64,000 bases of DNA from contig JAUJOZ010000007.1 of the NCBI GenBank assembly GCA_030447415.1, forward strand, positions 62,001 to 126,000. Direction: 5' to 3'. The notes under the pieces are model-generated. The model was not told the origin of the DNA. It worked only from the letters and a program-made list of their open reading frames with translations, and searched no databases. How positions within the stretch are numbered: position 1 is the stretch's first letter; the number at the start of each line of letters is the position of its first letter. The DNA is from Thermomicrobiales bacterium. Lineage in GTDB: Bacteria; Chloroflexota; Chloroflexia; Thermomicrobiales; UBA6265. Made by a program: the position numbers and the translations under genes. This document shows positions 14,692 to 24,921 of the stretch, piece by piece.

Positions 14692-16878
14692 TCAGCTCGG
14701 CGGGAGCGTCGCTTCGCCCGCGATCCAGCCGTCGCTCGTACGGACGTTGTCGTCCTCAACAACACAATGATGACCCGACAATGCATCATCGTGGAGCTCT
14801 GGTGCGGTCGGCATCGGTGGACCGGCCCAGCCGGTCACGGCGGTCGCGGCGGAGATCGCGGCCTCGGCGCGACGCACCAGATGGGCGGCACCCGGGCCGA
14901 GCGCGGCGCCGATCTCCGCCGCCCGGTGAAGTTGACGTAGTCCCTCGTCGCGGTGACCGTCCGTGCTGAGGAGGGTCCCCAGGTTCAGGCGCATCAATGC
15001 TTCCCCGGGGGCGTCGTCGACTTCGTGGGCGACCGTGAGGGCGCGGCGGTAGGTCTCGGCCGCGGTGGGGGCGCCGGCCGCGTGCTCGGTCGCCGCCAGG
15101 TGCTGAAGAACCTGGCCGAGCAGCGCGGGGTGGTCGAGCCCCTCGGCCAGCGCCAACGCGCGGCGGAGGTGCTCGAGGGCGGCGACCGGGTCGTGCCGGC
15201 GCTGCGCAAGGCCGCCGAGCCGAACGTGAAGCCGGGCGGCGGCGAGGCGGTCGCCAGAGGCCGTTGCCAGCCGGAGCGCCTGCTCGCCGAGGGCGATGGC
15301 GTTGCCGATCTGCCCGGTCTCGACTGCCAGCGCCGCCAGCGCCGCGAGCAGATGCACCTGCTCCCCGGTCTGACCGAGGCGCCGGTTGAGGTCGAGGGCG
15401 CGTCCGTAGCATTCGCGGGCTCGTGGCGCTTGCCCCTTCGCGGCGTGGATCTGACCGAGGAGCGCCAGCATGCTCGCCTGCAACTCCGTGTCGTCCACCC
15501 GGCGAGCCACCGCAACCGCCTCCGTCAGCGCGCGGATCGCGTCGTCGGGTTGGTCGAAGGTCCAGAGGGCCTGGCCGATGCTGCCGAGCCACTGCGCCTG
15601 GTGGCCGAGGTCGCCGGTGCGGCGGGCAAGGTCAAGCGCACGCATGAGATGGTCAAGCGCGTCGGCCGGGCGGTTCACCAAGGTGTAGGCGACCCCCAGC
15701 CCGCCGAGGGCCCGTTGTTCCAACCGGACATCGCCGACGGCGATGGCAAGCGGCAGCGCCCGTCCAAAGGCCTCCGCCGCCTCGTGGGGTTGGTTCAGTG
15801 CCAGGCGGCTGGTTCCGAGCCGGGCCGCCCATTCGGCCGTGGCCGCCCGGTTGCCGAGGCGGTCCTCCAGCTCGACCAATGCGTGTTCGTGGTCGGCGGC
15901 GCTCGGCAGGCGACCGAGCGCGCGCTCCGCTTCCGCCAGCGCGGCGAGGCAGCGCCCCTCCAGGGCGAGATCGCCAATCTGGCGGGCGATCTCAAGTCCG
16001 TGCTCGAGCTGCGCTACCGCTTCGGCCCGCTTACCGTTCTGTCCCAGCGTGTCCGCGAGGCTCAGCACGATGCGGCTTTGCAGGCCGAGATCGACGGTGC
16101 GTTGGGCCGCGTCGAACGCCTGGCGCTGGAGCGCGGCAAGGGTTTCGAGGTCGGTGTCGGGGGCGAGGAGCTCGATCTGGCGGACGAGCGCCTCGGCGAT
16201 GCCACGGGGATGGTCGAGGCGCTGCGCGGTGCGCCCCGCCCGTCGAAAGAGCGCTTGCGCGCCGGCCCGGTCCGCTTCCCGCCGGAGCAGATCGCCCAGG
16301 ATCAGCGCGGAGTCGACCTCGGCCGCGGTGTCGGTCGTCTCTTCCCCGAGCGCGAGTTGCTGCTCGAGCAAGGCGCGAGCGCGGTCGCTGTCGCCGGCCT
16401 CGAGGGCGCGGTGCCCGAGCCGGCCGAGCGCCACCCGGCCGCCGCGGACGTAGCCGTCGCGCTGGGCGATACCGTATGCATCGCGCAGCAGCTTGTCCCG
16501 CTCGCGGCTCGGGTCGTCACCCGGGAGGAGGGTGTCGAGCCGCAGCGCCGCGTCGACGATCTGGCGATCGAAGCCCTTCGCCCGGGCGACGGCGTGGACG
16601 AGGCGAGCGAGGATGACCGCGAACTCGCGCTCGCGGTGGGCATGCTCGGCGACGATCGCGTCGAGCTGGCGGAAGTCCTCGTCGGCCAGCGCGTCGAGGA
16701 CCGCCGCTTGGCGGACCTCCGACAGCGCGCCCTGGACCGAGCGGCGGCGCTCCAGCACCTCCCGCGCGATCCGCACCAACGTGCTCACCGCGCCACCGCG
16801 CCGGCGGCCGCTCAACCGCTCCCGCAGCCCGAAGCCGCCGTCGAATCCGCCGAACCCACGCCCATTTCCGTTCACCAT
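14692..16878 (-). CDS. Long tetratricopeptide-repeat protein
   Basis: About 728 aa, almost entirely helical repeats of ~40 residues: e.g. YGIAQRDGYVRGGRVALGRLG, RALLEQQLALGEET, AVAQLEHGLEIARQIGD, ALDHLMRALDLARRTGD, AIALGEQALRLATASGD, AALEHLRRALALAEGLD. This is the MalT/NPHP3-like TPR style used for protein-protein scaffolds. No ATPase or DNA-binding domain is attached and there is no signal peptide, so it is probably cytoplasmic. The ATG at 16878 overlaps the stop of the threonine ammonia-lyase gene by 7 nt, with GAGGAG upstream, so translation is probably coupled. The frame open further upstream is only the antisense-like extension across that gene. Partner unknown. Confidence 0.8.
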   Translation of the reverse strand: MVNGNGRGFGGFDGGFGLRERLSGRRRGGAVSTLVRIAREVLERRRSVQGALSEVRQAAVLDALADEDFRQLDAIVAEHAHREREFAVILARLVHAVARAKGFDRQIVDAALRLDTLLPGDDPSRERDKLLRDAYGIAQRDGYVRGGRVALGRLGHRALEAGDSDRARALLEQQLALGEETTDTAAEVDSALILGDLLRREADRAGAQALFRRAGRTAQRLDHPRGIAEALVRQIELLAPDTDLETLAALQRQAFDAAQRTVDLGLQSRIVLSLADTLGQNGKRAEAVAQLEHGLEIARQIGDLALEGRCLAALAEAERALGRLPSAADHEHALVELEDRLGNRAATAEWAARLGTSRLALNQPHEAAEAFGRALPLAIAVGDVRLEQRALGGLGVAYTLVNRPADALDHLMRALDLARRTGDLGHQAQWLGSIGQALWTFDQPDDAIRALTEAVAVARRVDDTELQASMLALLGQIHAAKGQAPRARECYGRALDLNRRLGQTGEQVHLLAALAALAVETGQIGNAIALGEQALRLATASGDRLAAARLHVRLGGLAQRRHDPVAALEHLRRALALAEGLDHPALLGQVLQHLAATEHAAGAPTAAETYRRALTVAHEVDDAPGEALMRLNLGTLLSTDGHRDEGLRQLHRAAEIGAALGPGAAHLVRRAEAAISAATAVTGWAGPPMPTAPELHDDALSGHHCVVEDDNVRTSDGWIAGEATLPPS

Positions 16879-17954
16879 GGCCGCTCCTCGGCCAACCCCC
16901 GGCGCAACCCGTCCAGCGTGAGGTTCCCGCCCGAGAGGACGACCCCGATCTTGCGTCCCTCCAGCTCCTCCCGCATCTGGTAGGCGGCCGCCAGCGGGGC
17001 GGCGCCGGCCCCCTCGGCCAGCAGCCCCGTCGTTTCCAGCAGCGTCAGGATGGCGCGGCGCATCTCGGCGTCGCTCACCAGGCGTATGTCGTCGACCCGC
17101 GGCCACAGAATCTGGGCCGGCAGCTCGAAGGCGACGCGGGTGGCCACGCCCTCGGCGAAGGTGTCGGCGCGCTCCAGCGTTAGCAGTTCCCGACGCCGCC
17201 ACGACTCGTAGACGGCTGGGGCGCCCGTCGCCTGGACGCCGATCACCCGCAGGGCGGGGTTGATCGCCTTGCCGGCGATGCAGGCGCCGCTGAGTCCGCT
17301 GCCGCCGCCGACCGGCACGATCAGGACCTCAAGGTCGGGGATCGCCTCGAGGATCTCCACGGTATAGGTCGCCACCCCAGCGATGAGGCGCGGCTCGTTG
17401 GCGGAGTGGATGAAGTACGCCCCGCGGGCCGCGGCGTCCTCCTCGGCCGCGACGCGGCTGGCGTCGAAGTCGGCCCCGGCGAAGACGACCTCGGCTCCCA
17501 GCCGCCGCATGGCCGCCACCTTGTTGGGGTTGGCGTCCTCAGGCACGAAGACCACGGCGCGGGTGCCGAACGCCCGCGCGGCGAACGCCACCGACTGGCC
17601 GTGGTTGCCGGTGGACGCGGTGACCACGCCCCGCGCCCGCTCTTCGGGTGACAGTTGGCTCAGGAGGTAGAGACCGCCTCGGACCTTGAAGGCACCGGTC
17701 GGCTGGAGGTTCTCGCATTTGACGTGGACCTCGCAACCCAGCCGCTCGGCCAGGGCGGACGGCGTGAGCAGCGGGGTCGGCACGAGGAAGCGGTCGATGA
17801 CCCGGCGCGCGCGATACACATCCCGCAGGGTCGGGATCGCCCAGGCCGGCGCGGACGCTGAAGACGCCGACGCGGCGGCCGGGGACGGGCCGCCGGGGTC
17901 GACGGTGGGGATGGACGCGGGCACGGGAACGGTGCTAGCCACCGGCACGGCCAT
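16872..17954 (-). CDS. Threonine ammonia-lyase (catabolic type)
   Basis: PLP-dependent deaminase converting threonine (or serine) to 2-oxobutyrate (or pyruvate) and ammonia. The PLP lysine is K90 in PTGAFKVRGG. GNHGQSVAFAA (~116-126) and the phosphate-binding loop VGGGSGLSG are intact, and GAGAAPLAA and VLSGGNLTLD close the site. At 360 aa it lacks the C-terminal ACT regulatory domains of biosynthetic IlvA, so feedback inhibition by isoleucine is not expected. A ~38-residue Pro/Ala-rich N-terminal extension is unusual. The ATG at 17954 has AAGGAG upstream. It leads an operon with the TPR gene and diverges from pyrF. Confidence 0.85.
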   Translation of the reverse strand: MAVPVASTVPVPASIPTVDPGGPSPAAASASSASAPAWAIPTLRDVYRARRVIDRFLVPTPLLTPSALAERLGCEVHVKCENLQPTGAFKVRGGLYLLSQLSPEERARGVVTASTGNHGQSVAFAARAFGTRAVVFVPEDANPNKVAAMRRLGAEVVFAGADFDASRVAAEEDAAARGAYFIHSANEPRLIAGVATYTVEILEAIPDLEVLIVPVGGGSGLSGACIAGKAINPALRVIGVQATGAPAVYESWRRRELLTLERADTFAEGVATRVAFELPAQILWPRVDDIRLVSDAEMRRAILTLLETTGLLAEGAGAAPLAAAYQMREELEGRKIGVVLSGGNLTLDGLRRGLAEERPW

Positions 17955-18159
17955 GCGGCGGGCTCCTTGCGGCCCGACCCGCGACCCGGCCGAGCGGGGT
18001 GCGGGGAACGGGCGGGAACGCGCGGCGGCATTGGGCGGGGGCCTGAGGCAACCGCCTCAGGTAGGGTACCGGTCGTGGGGGGCGACCGCCGCTGCAACGA
18101 CGGGCGCGGCACGTCCGGCGAGACCGACGCCGACCGCGGCTCACGGGTGTCCGCGCAGA

Positions 18160-18168
18160 GTCTACCAC
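18160..18168 (-). promoter_or_regulatory. Extended -10 promoter for threonine ammonia-lyase operon
   Basis: The minus strand reads TGGTAGACT, a TGn-extended -10, about 206 nt upstream of the start at 17954. It lies back to back with the pyrF promoter. Confidence 0.45.
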
Positions 18169-18216
18169 CTCGGCCCGACCAAACACCCGCCCGGTGGCGC
18201 CCGAGGCGCAAATCGG

Positions 18217-18245
18217 TTGACCGGGGGGACGCTTCGCCCTAGGCT
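18217..18245 (+). promoter_or_regulatory. Promoter of pyrF
   Basis: TTGACC (18217-18222) and TAGGCT (18240-18245) are separated by 17 nt. The -35 matches five of six consensus bases; the -10 is weak. It lies 39 nt upstream of the pyrF ATG. Confidence 0.55.
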
Positions 18246-18283
18246 GGCGGCGGGCGAGTCGGGCCATGGGGGAGGGTATCGTG

Positions 18284-19225
18284 ATGGCGAAGCAGGTGAG
18301 TGGAGGAGGCGCGGCGGTTGCGGCGACGGCCGGTCCGGCGGCCCGGTTCGACGAGCGACTGGGCACGGCGGTGCGGCGCGCCAACAGCCTTGTCTGCGTC
18401 GGCCTCGACCCGGACCCCGCGCGCTTCCCGGACCACCTCCACGACGACCCAAGGGCCATCGTGCGCTTCAACGCCGCCATCGTCGAGGCGACCCACGACC
18501 TCGTCTGCGCCTACAAGCCGAACCTCGGCTTCTACGCCGCCCACGGACTGGCGGGCCTGGAGGCCCTGGTCGAGACGCGGCGGCTCGTCCCGGCGGACGT
18601 TCCGGTCATCCTCGACTGCAAGGTCGGCGACATGGGCAATACCGCCGGCGCCTACGCGCGGGGGTACTTCGACGCCTGGGGCTTCGACGCGGTCACGGCC
18701 AACCCGTACCTCGGCGAGGACAGCCTGGCGCCCTTCCTGGCCTATCCGGACCGGGGGGTGATCGTCCTCTGCAAGACCAGTAACTCGGGCAGCGGTGATC
18801 TGCAGGATGTTGTCGTGCGCGACGGCGAGGTTCCCGACGGCGGCGTCCCCGACTCGGAGCCGCTCTACCTGGCTCTAGCGCGCCGGGCGCAGGCGTGGGC
18901 CGCTCGGTATCCGGCGACCGTTGGCCTCGTCGTCGGCGCCACGTACCCGGCGGCGTTGGCGGCCGTGCGCGCTCGCTGCCCGGACCTGCCCATCCTCCTC
19001 CCCGGCGTCGGCGCTCAGGGTGGCGATCTGGAGGCCGCGGTCCGCGCCGGGCTCGATGGGCGGGGCGAGGGGTTGCTCGTCAGCTCCTCCCGCTCCATCA
19101 CCTACGCCGGGTCCGGTCCTGACTTCGCCGCCCGCGCCCGCGAGGCGACGCAGCGGCTGCGCGATGCGATCAACGCCGTGCGGGCAGCCGCGGGACGGGA
19201 GTCTGGCCCACGGGCAGCGATGTAG
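18284..19225 (+). CDS. pyrF: Orotidine 5'-phosphate decarboxylase
   Basis: Last step of de novo UMP synthesis: decarboxylates OMP to UMP in the cytoplasm. Type 2 (PyrF2-like) TIM barrel with LVCVGLDPDPARFP near the start, the catalytic array LDCKVGDMGNTA (D-x-K-x-x-D), NPYLGEDSLAPFL, and the late phosphate-binding block LLPGVGAQGGD...VSSSRSI. Length ~313 aa is right for this type. The ATG at 18284 has GGGAGG 8 nt upstream; an ATG at 18266 is possible but has no Shine-Dalgarno. No other pyr genes are adjacent. With guaB downstream, the plus-strand block is nucleotide-related. Confidence 0.92.
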   Translation: MAKQVSGGGAAVAATAGPAARFDERLGTAVRRANSLVCVGLDPDPARFPDHLHDDPRAIVRFNAAIVEATHDLVCAYKPNLGFYAAHGLAGLEALVETRRLVPADVPVILDCKVGDMGNTAGAYARGYFDAWGFDAVTANPYLGEDSLAPFLAYPDRGVIVLCKTSNSGSGDLQDVVVRDGEVPDGGVPDSEPLYLALARRAQAWAARYPATVGLVVGATYPAALAAVRARCPDLPILLPGVGAQGGDLEAAVRAGLDGRGEGLLVSSSRSITYAGSGPDFAARAREATQRLRDAINAVRAAAGRESGPRAAM

Positions 19226-19363
19226 GTCTCCCCTGACGAATCGGCGACCCCGTGGAACAACCAAGGCGAGCCGCACCTGCCTGCGCCCTGGTCTCCGCCG
19301 CGGCGTCCGTCTCGAGACCTTGGCGACCGGTCCCGTCCGGCCTCATTTGTTATCCGGCGGCGA

Positions 19364-19392
19364 TTGTCCGGACACTCTGCCCGTGCTACCAT
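19364..19392 (+). promoter_or_regulatory. parA promoter with overlapping 10-bp palindrome
   Basis: TTGTCC (-35, 19364-19369), a 17-nt spacer and TGC-TACCAT (extended -10, 19384-19392). The perfect palindrome TGTCCGGACA (19365-19374) covers the -35 region, a likely operator for a dimeric repressor, perhaps ParA-family autorepression. Confidence 0.5.
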
Positions 19393-19393
19393 A

Positions 19394-20335
19394 ATGTGCC
19401 TATTGCGGCGCGGCGCGAGCGGCGCGACGGGGGACGGCGAGCAGGCGTTGGGCGTACCTTCCATCACTCGGGCAACCACCCGCGCCGTCACCCCCACGGC
19501 CTCGACCATCGCGCTCGCCAACCAGAAGGGCGGCGTCGGCAAGACCACCACTGCCGTCAACGCCGCCGTCCTCCTCGCCCGCTGCGGCTACCGCGTGCTT
19601 CTCGTCGACGTCGACCCCCAGGGCAACGCGACCTCCTCCCTGGGGGTGGCCAAGGCGGCGCTCCTCCACACCACCTACGACGTGCTCGTCGACGAGCTCC
19701 CGATCGGACAGGCCGTCACAGTCACCGACCGCCGCAACCTTGACCTCGTCGCCTCGACGCCGACCCTGGCCGGGGCGGAGGTGGAGTTGGTCGAGGCACC
19801 GGAGCGGGAGCACCGGCTGGCCCGCGCTCTGGCCGCGGTGGCCGACCGCTACCACGTGATCCTCATCGACTGCCCGCCGTCTCTGGGGCTTCTCACTGTC
19901 AATGCCCTCACCGCGGCCCGCTACGTCCTGATCCCGATCCAGTGCGAGTTCCTCGCTCTGGAGGGAGTCGGCCAGCTCGTTACTACCATCGACCTCGTCA
20001 AGCAACGGCTCAATCCGCCGCTCGACGTCATCGGCGTGCTGATGACCATGTTCGACGCTCGCACTCGCCTCTCCACCCACGTCGTCGAGGAGGTGCGCCG
20101 CTTCTTCCCGCACCGGATTTTCGGCACGGTGGTCCCGCGCTCCATCCGTCTCGCCGAGGCGCCGAGCTTCGGTCAGGCGATCATTGAGTACGACGGCGGC
20201 TCCCGCGGCGCCCGGGCCTACGAGGCGTTCGTGGGGGAACTGATCGAGCGCGTGGGATTCGATCCAAGCCCCGATGCGTCGGCGCTGGGCGGGCGGCCCG
20301 GCATCCCCAGCGACCGCGTCGCGGTGACGAAATAG
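19394..20335 (+). CDS. parA: ParA/Soj family ATPase
   Basis: Deviant Walker-type ATPase for chromosome (or plasmid) segregation. IALANQKGGVGKTTTAVNAA holds the deviant Walker A (KGGVGKTT with signature Lys). LLVDVDPQGNATSSLG is the A' motif, and VILIDCPPSLGLLTVNAL is Walker B. Its length and C-terminus (RSIRLAEAPSFGQAIIEYDGGSRGARAYEAFVGE) match chromosomal Soj. A ParB gene, normally next door, is absent here. The start is uncertain: conservation begins near the AST before IALANQKGG, while the frame opens upstream of the proposed promoter. ATG 19394 is used here; TTG 19448 is an alternative. Confidence 0.85.
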   Translation: MCLLRRGASGATGDGEQALGVPSITRATTRAVTPTASTIALANQKGGVGKTTTAVNAAVLLARCGYRVLLVDVDPQGNATSSLGVAKAALLHTTYDVLVDELPIGQAVTVTDRRNLDLVASTPTLAGAEVELVEAPEREHRLARALAAVADRYHVILIDCPPSLGLLTVNALTAARYVLIPIQCEFLALEGVGQLVTTIDLVKQRLNPPLDVIGVLMTMFDARTRLSTHVVEEVRRFFPHRIFGTVVPRSIRLAEAPSFGQAIIEYDGGSRGARAYEAFVGELIERVGFDPSPDASALGGRPGIPSDRVAVTK

Positions 20336-20365
20336 CGCCCCGCGCGTCCGACACCGACTTCCTGA

Positions 20366-22015
<1,650 letters not shown>

Positions 22016-22170
22016 GTGGGTGGGACTGGTCCGGCGGGCGACCCGGCTGTGGCGCTGGGGTCGTGACGCTGCCTGGGCGTCCCCTCGTTGACGGCGATCG
22101 CCATCGCCACCCACGATCACGCTGTCACGCAGAGGCAAAGCGGCCATCGTGGCCGTGCTCAACCGCCCGC

Positions 22171-22407
22171 GTGTCTACGGACCCGTGCCAGACACCGGAC
22201 GATGGGCAGCGGTACGAGGTCGTCGGTGGCGCCCCGAGCGTGAGCAGGGCGCCGATACTCACGCACCAGGAGCGTCGCGTCCGCCTGACGAGTCTGCTCC
22301 ACGACCGCGCGTACGAGTCGCTTATCGCGTCTGAGGTCGGGGTGCGATCGGTGGTGCACCCGGGGTTGACCGTCGACGTGGCCGCGCTGTTCGCTGACCT
22401 GCGCTAG
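22171..22407 (+). pseudogene. Uma2-type endonuclease-like remnant
   Basis: A 78-residue stretch reads TPDDGQRYEVVGGAPSVSRAP, then LTHQERRVRLTSLLHDR, and ends at VDVAALFADLR. The PDDGxRYEVxxGxxxxSxAP start followed by a HQ-containing helix is the signature of Uma2/DUF820 restriction-like nucleases, which are normally ~180-200 aa. Here the catalytic C-terminal part (V-PDL...E-K) is missing and no good start codon or ribosome site is seen. It looks like a decayed fragment. The rest of 22016-22514 shows nothing recognisable. Confidence 0.4.
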
Positions 22408-22514
22408 CGACTCCGCCCGGTCCGCGGCTCCGGGTTCGACCCGTCGTCTGCCTGGCCTCTCGCTGGCTCAGCCGCGATGGGCGCCGACGGTCCCATCAGC
22501 GTGCGTTCCCCGCG

Positions 22515-23861
22515 CTACGACACCCAGTACCACTGGGCGAACTGGACGGTGAGGAGGATCAGCAGGCACGTCGAGAGGGCGAGCGCCGGGAGGGCGACGC
22601 GCCGGGAGCGGAAGAGGAGCGCAAGGACGACGAAGAGGGGGAAGAGCGTCAGGCCGAAGCGGGGCATGCTCATCAGGGCGTGGACCGACGACGGCTGATA
22701 GAGCGGGATGACCAACCCCGGAATCAGAAAGGCGCTCTGGTAGAGCGGCAGGGCCCGCAGTCCGACGATCGCCAGTCCCAGGAACAGCCCCGTGCAGACC
22801 AGCTCCAGCGTGTCGCTGTTGGCGACCTGGGCCCGGAACGGGTTGCTCGTCACGGTTGCCCACGTCGGGTGGTCGAGCAGCGTCCGCACCCACCCCCATT
22901 CGGCCCCATCGGAGTTTCCGCCGAGGTAGTAGCAGCCGCGGATCCCGCACCGCAAGGTGTCGATCGGGTTGGACTCGTAACGGTTCCACCCGGTCTGGAC
23001 ATGGACGAAGGCCAGCCGGTCGCCCATCACCCGATCGAGGTGCCAGGCGAAAACGGCCGGGCCGAGCGCGGGCAGTCCGACGGCGAGGATGTTGGGGAAC
23101 CAACGCCGCACGTCGAGCCGGTACTGCTGAAGAAAGAGGATGGCGAACGGGAGGAGGAGCAGCACGCCGTACGAGCGGGTCAGCGCCGCCAGCGCGCCGA
23201 CGACCCCGGCCAGCCACCAGTTGCCCAGGCGAGCGGCCAGGAGCGCGCCGACGGTGAGCATCAGGAAGGGCGACTCGGTGTAGACGGCCGAGAAGAAGAG
23301 CGCTGTCGGGAACAGCGCAATCGCCCAGACGGTACGCCGTGCCACGGCACGGTCGAAGTCAAGGGCGACCAGGCGGTAGAGCAGCACCAGCGCGACGACG
23401 AAGCTGAGATTGGCGAAGACGTAGCCGACCACGTCGACCGAGGCGCCGCTGAGTCGACTCCCGGCGTCCATCACCCAGGGGAAGAGCGGCCAGAACGCCG
23501 CCTTGTGCAGCCCGAAGCCGCCGTACCCTTGCTCGGCGATCAGCTTGTACCAGAGGCCGTCCCACAGGCGCAACGGCTCGACGAGGAGGTGGGCCAGGCC
23601 ATCGAGGGGTGTTGGCACGGTATCGTACGGAGCAGAGTCCGTCGTTGGCGTCCCGAAGTGGTAGGCCAGGGTGGCGGCGACCTGGACGATGACCCAGTGG
23701 ACCGCGCCGACCAAGAGGGGAAACGTCAGCGCTTCGGCGCGCGTTGCCGTACCCCGGCGCAGCAATCCACGCGGCACGACCCCGGCGCCCGGGAGACGGA
23801 TCGTGTCGGCGGTTGCGCTCGCCCGGGATCGCTCGCGGGTTCGGCGGGGGGTGTAGGCCAT
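22515..23861 (-). CDS. PIG-V-like membrane mannosyltransferase
   Basis: Integral membrane glycosyltransferase of the GT-C fold, 448 aa with about nine to ten membrane segments. WDGLWYKLIAEQGYG followed by AAFWPLFPWVM matches the conserved WDG-x-WY...GY / FFPLYP region of PIG-V (GPI mannosyltransferase II) and its bacterial relatives, which use polyprenyl-phosphate sugars. ALFPTALFFSAVYTESPFLML is the second conserved block. In bacteria such proteins act in lipoglycan or cell-surface glycan synthesis; substrate unknown. The first ~45 residues are basic and cytoplasmic. The gene diverges from the SDR at 24001 across an 8-bp tandem repeat. Confidence 0.75.
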   Translation of the reverse strand: MAYTPRRTRERSRASATADTIRLPGAGVVPRGLLRRGTATRAEALTFPLLVGAVHWVIVQVAATLAYHFGTPTTDSAPYDTVPTPLDGLAHLLVEPLRLWDGLWYKLIAEQGYGGFGLHKAAFWPLFPWVMDAGSRLSGASVDVVGYVFANLSFVVALVLLYRLVALDFDRAVARRTVWAIALFPTALFFSAVYTESPFLMLTVGALLAARLGNWWLAGVVGALAALTRSYGVLLLLPFAILFLQQYRLDVRRWFPNILAVGLPALGPAVFAWHLDRVMGDRLAFVHVQTGWNRYESNPIDTLRCGIRGCYYLGGNSDGAEWGWVRTLLDHPTWATVTSNPFRAQVANSDTLELVCTGLFLGLAIVGLRALPLYQSAFLIPGLVIPLYQPSSVHALMSMPRFGLTLFPLFVVLALLFRSRRVALPALALSTCLLILLTVQFAQWYWVS

Positions 23862-23901
23862 GCGCGAAAGGATAGGCGCCCAGCCCTGCCGACGCTACCC
23901 T

Positions 23902-23949
23902 CGCCGCCTCGCTGCCTCGCTGCCTCGCTACCTTGCCGCCTCGCCACCT
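23902..23949. repeat. Octanucleotide tandem repeat (YGCYRCCT)6
   Basis: Six consecutive 8-bp units fit YGCYRCCT (two adjacent units are identical CGCTGCCT). A diverged unit precedes them. The seventh position is occupied by TGCTAGAA, the -10 of the following promoter. The array lies between the divergent membrane protein and SDR genes. Confidence 0.75.
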
Positions 23950-23958
23950 TGCTAGAAT
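23950..23958 (+). promoter_or_regulatory. Extended -10 promoter for SDR gene
   Basis: TGCTAGAAT ends 43 nt before the SDR start. It directly abuts the octamer array, so the array occupies the spacer and -35 region. Confidence 0.55.
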
Positions 23959-24000
23959 GCCGGCCCTGAGACGCCGTCGGCGAGCAGGGAGGGAGGACGG

Positions 24001-24792
24001 ATGGACCTCGGCTTGGCGGGGAAGATCGCGGTCGTGGCCGCGTCCAGCAAGGGGCTCGGACGTGCTGTGGCGACCGGTCTGGCGCGCGAGGGGGCGCTGG
24101 TCACGGTCAATGGGCGGGACGCTGCTTCCCTCGCCGACACCGCGGCGGCCATCCGGGCCGAGACCGGGAGCGACGTGCTGGAGGTCGTGGCCGACATGGC
24201 GGAGCCGGACGGCGCGACCCGGCTGATCGAGGAGACGGTGCGCCGGCGCGGTGGACTGGACGCGCTGGTCTGCAACGCCGGCGGTCCGCCGGCGGGTACC
24301 TTCACCTCGTTTCCCGATGACGGGCCGTGGCTGGCGGCTCTTAACCTGAACCTGATGAGCACCCTGCGGCTGGCACGGGCCGCGCTGCCCCACCTGGAGG
24401 GGCGCGGCGGCAGCATCACGAACATCGTCTCGATCTCCGTCAAGCAACCGATCGGGCACCTGATCCTGTCCAACACCGCCCGCACCGCCGTCATCGGCCT
24501 CGCCAAGACGCTCGCCACCGAGGTCGCCGACCGTAACGTTCGGGTCAACAACGTCTGCCCCGGCTCGACGCTAACCGACCGCATCACCAGTGTCGCCGCG
24601 GCCCGAGCCGAGGCGAGCGGGCGCTCCGTCGAGGACATCCTGGCCGAAGACGCCCGGGCCATTCCGATGGGCCGGCTCGGCACCCCGGAGGAGTTCGCCA
24701 ACGTCGTCGTCTTCCTCGCCTCCCCGGCGGCTTCCTACGTCACCGGCGTCACGATCCAGGTCGACGGCGGTGCATACAAGGGATTGATGTAG
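24001..24792 (+). CDS. SDR-family protein with altered catalytic residues
   Basis: Short-chain dehydrogenase/reductase fold, 263 aa. The cofactor motif VVAASSKGLGRAVA (residues ~11-24), NAGGPP and the C-terminal VTIQVDGGAYKGLM are normal. The catalytic Y-x3-K is replaced: aligning SNTARTAV with YSASKAAV puts S157 at Tyr and R161 at Lys, while S144 remains. This change marks the atypical '3-oxoacyl-ACP reductase-like' SDR group known from other bacteria, whose reaction is unclear. Cofactor binding is likely; ordinary ketoreductase activity is doubtful. It starts at ATG 24001 behind an AGGGAGGAC site and is probably monocistronic. Confidence 0.85.
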   Translation: MDLGLAGKIAVVAASSKGLGRAVATGLAREGALVTVNGRDAASLADTAAAIRAETGSDVLEVVADMAEPDGATRLIEETVRRRGGLDALVCNAGGPPAGTFTSFPDDGPWLAALNLNLMSTLRLARAALPHLEGRGGSITNIVSISVKQPIGHLILSNTARTAVIGLAKTLATEVADRNVRVNNVCPGSTLTDRITSVAAARAEASGRSVEDILAEDARAIPMGRLGTPEEFANVVVFLASPAASYVTGVTIQVDGGAYKGLM

Positions 24793-24921
24793 GGCTGAGG
24801 AACGCGAAGGACCGACACCCCAACTGGCATGGCTGCATCAGGGTCAATGTGCTAGGGTGACGTCGAGCAGCGGTCGGCCTGCTGGCGGGTAGTGGTTGGG
24901 CCGTCGAAAGGGGTAGGCGCG

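Noticed and set aside
14761..14792. ATGATG...CATCAT inverted repeat
   Set aside because: It lies inside the TPR coding sequence and is short; probably codon coincidence.
14953..16983. 676-codon plus-strand open frame against the TPR gene
   Set aside because: Repetitive codon-complement artefact of the TPR repeats; no recognisable protein.
22425..22450. GGGTTCGACCC resembling a tRNA T-arm
   Set aside because: Flanking bases do not pair as a T stem and no acceptor, D-arm or anticodon arm can be drawn.
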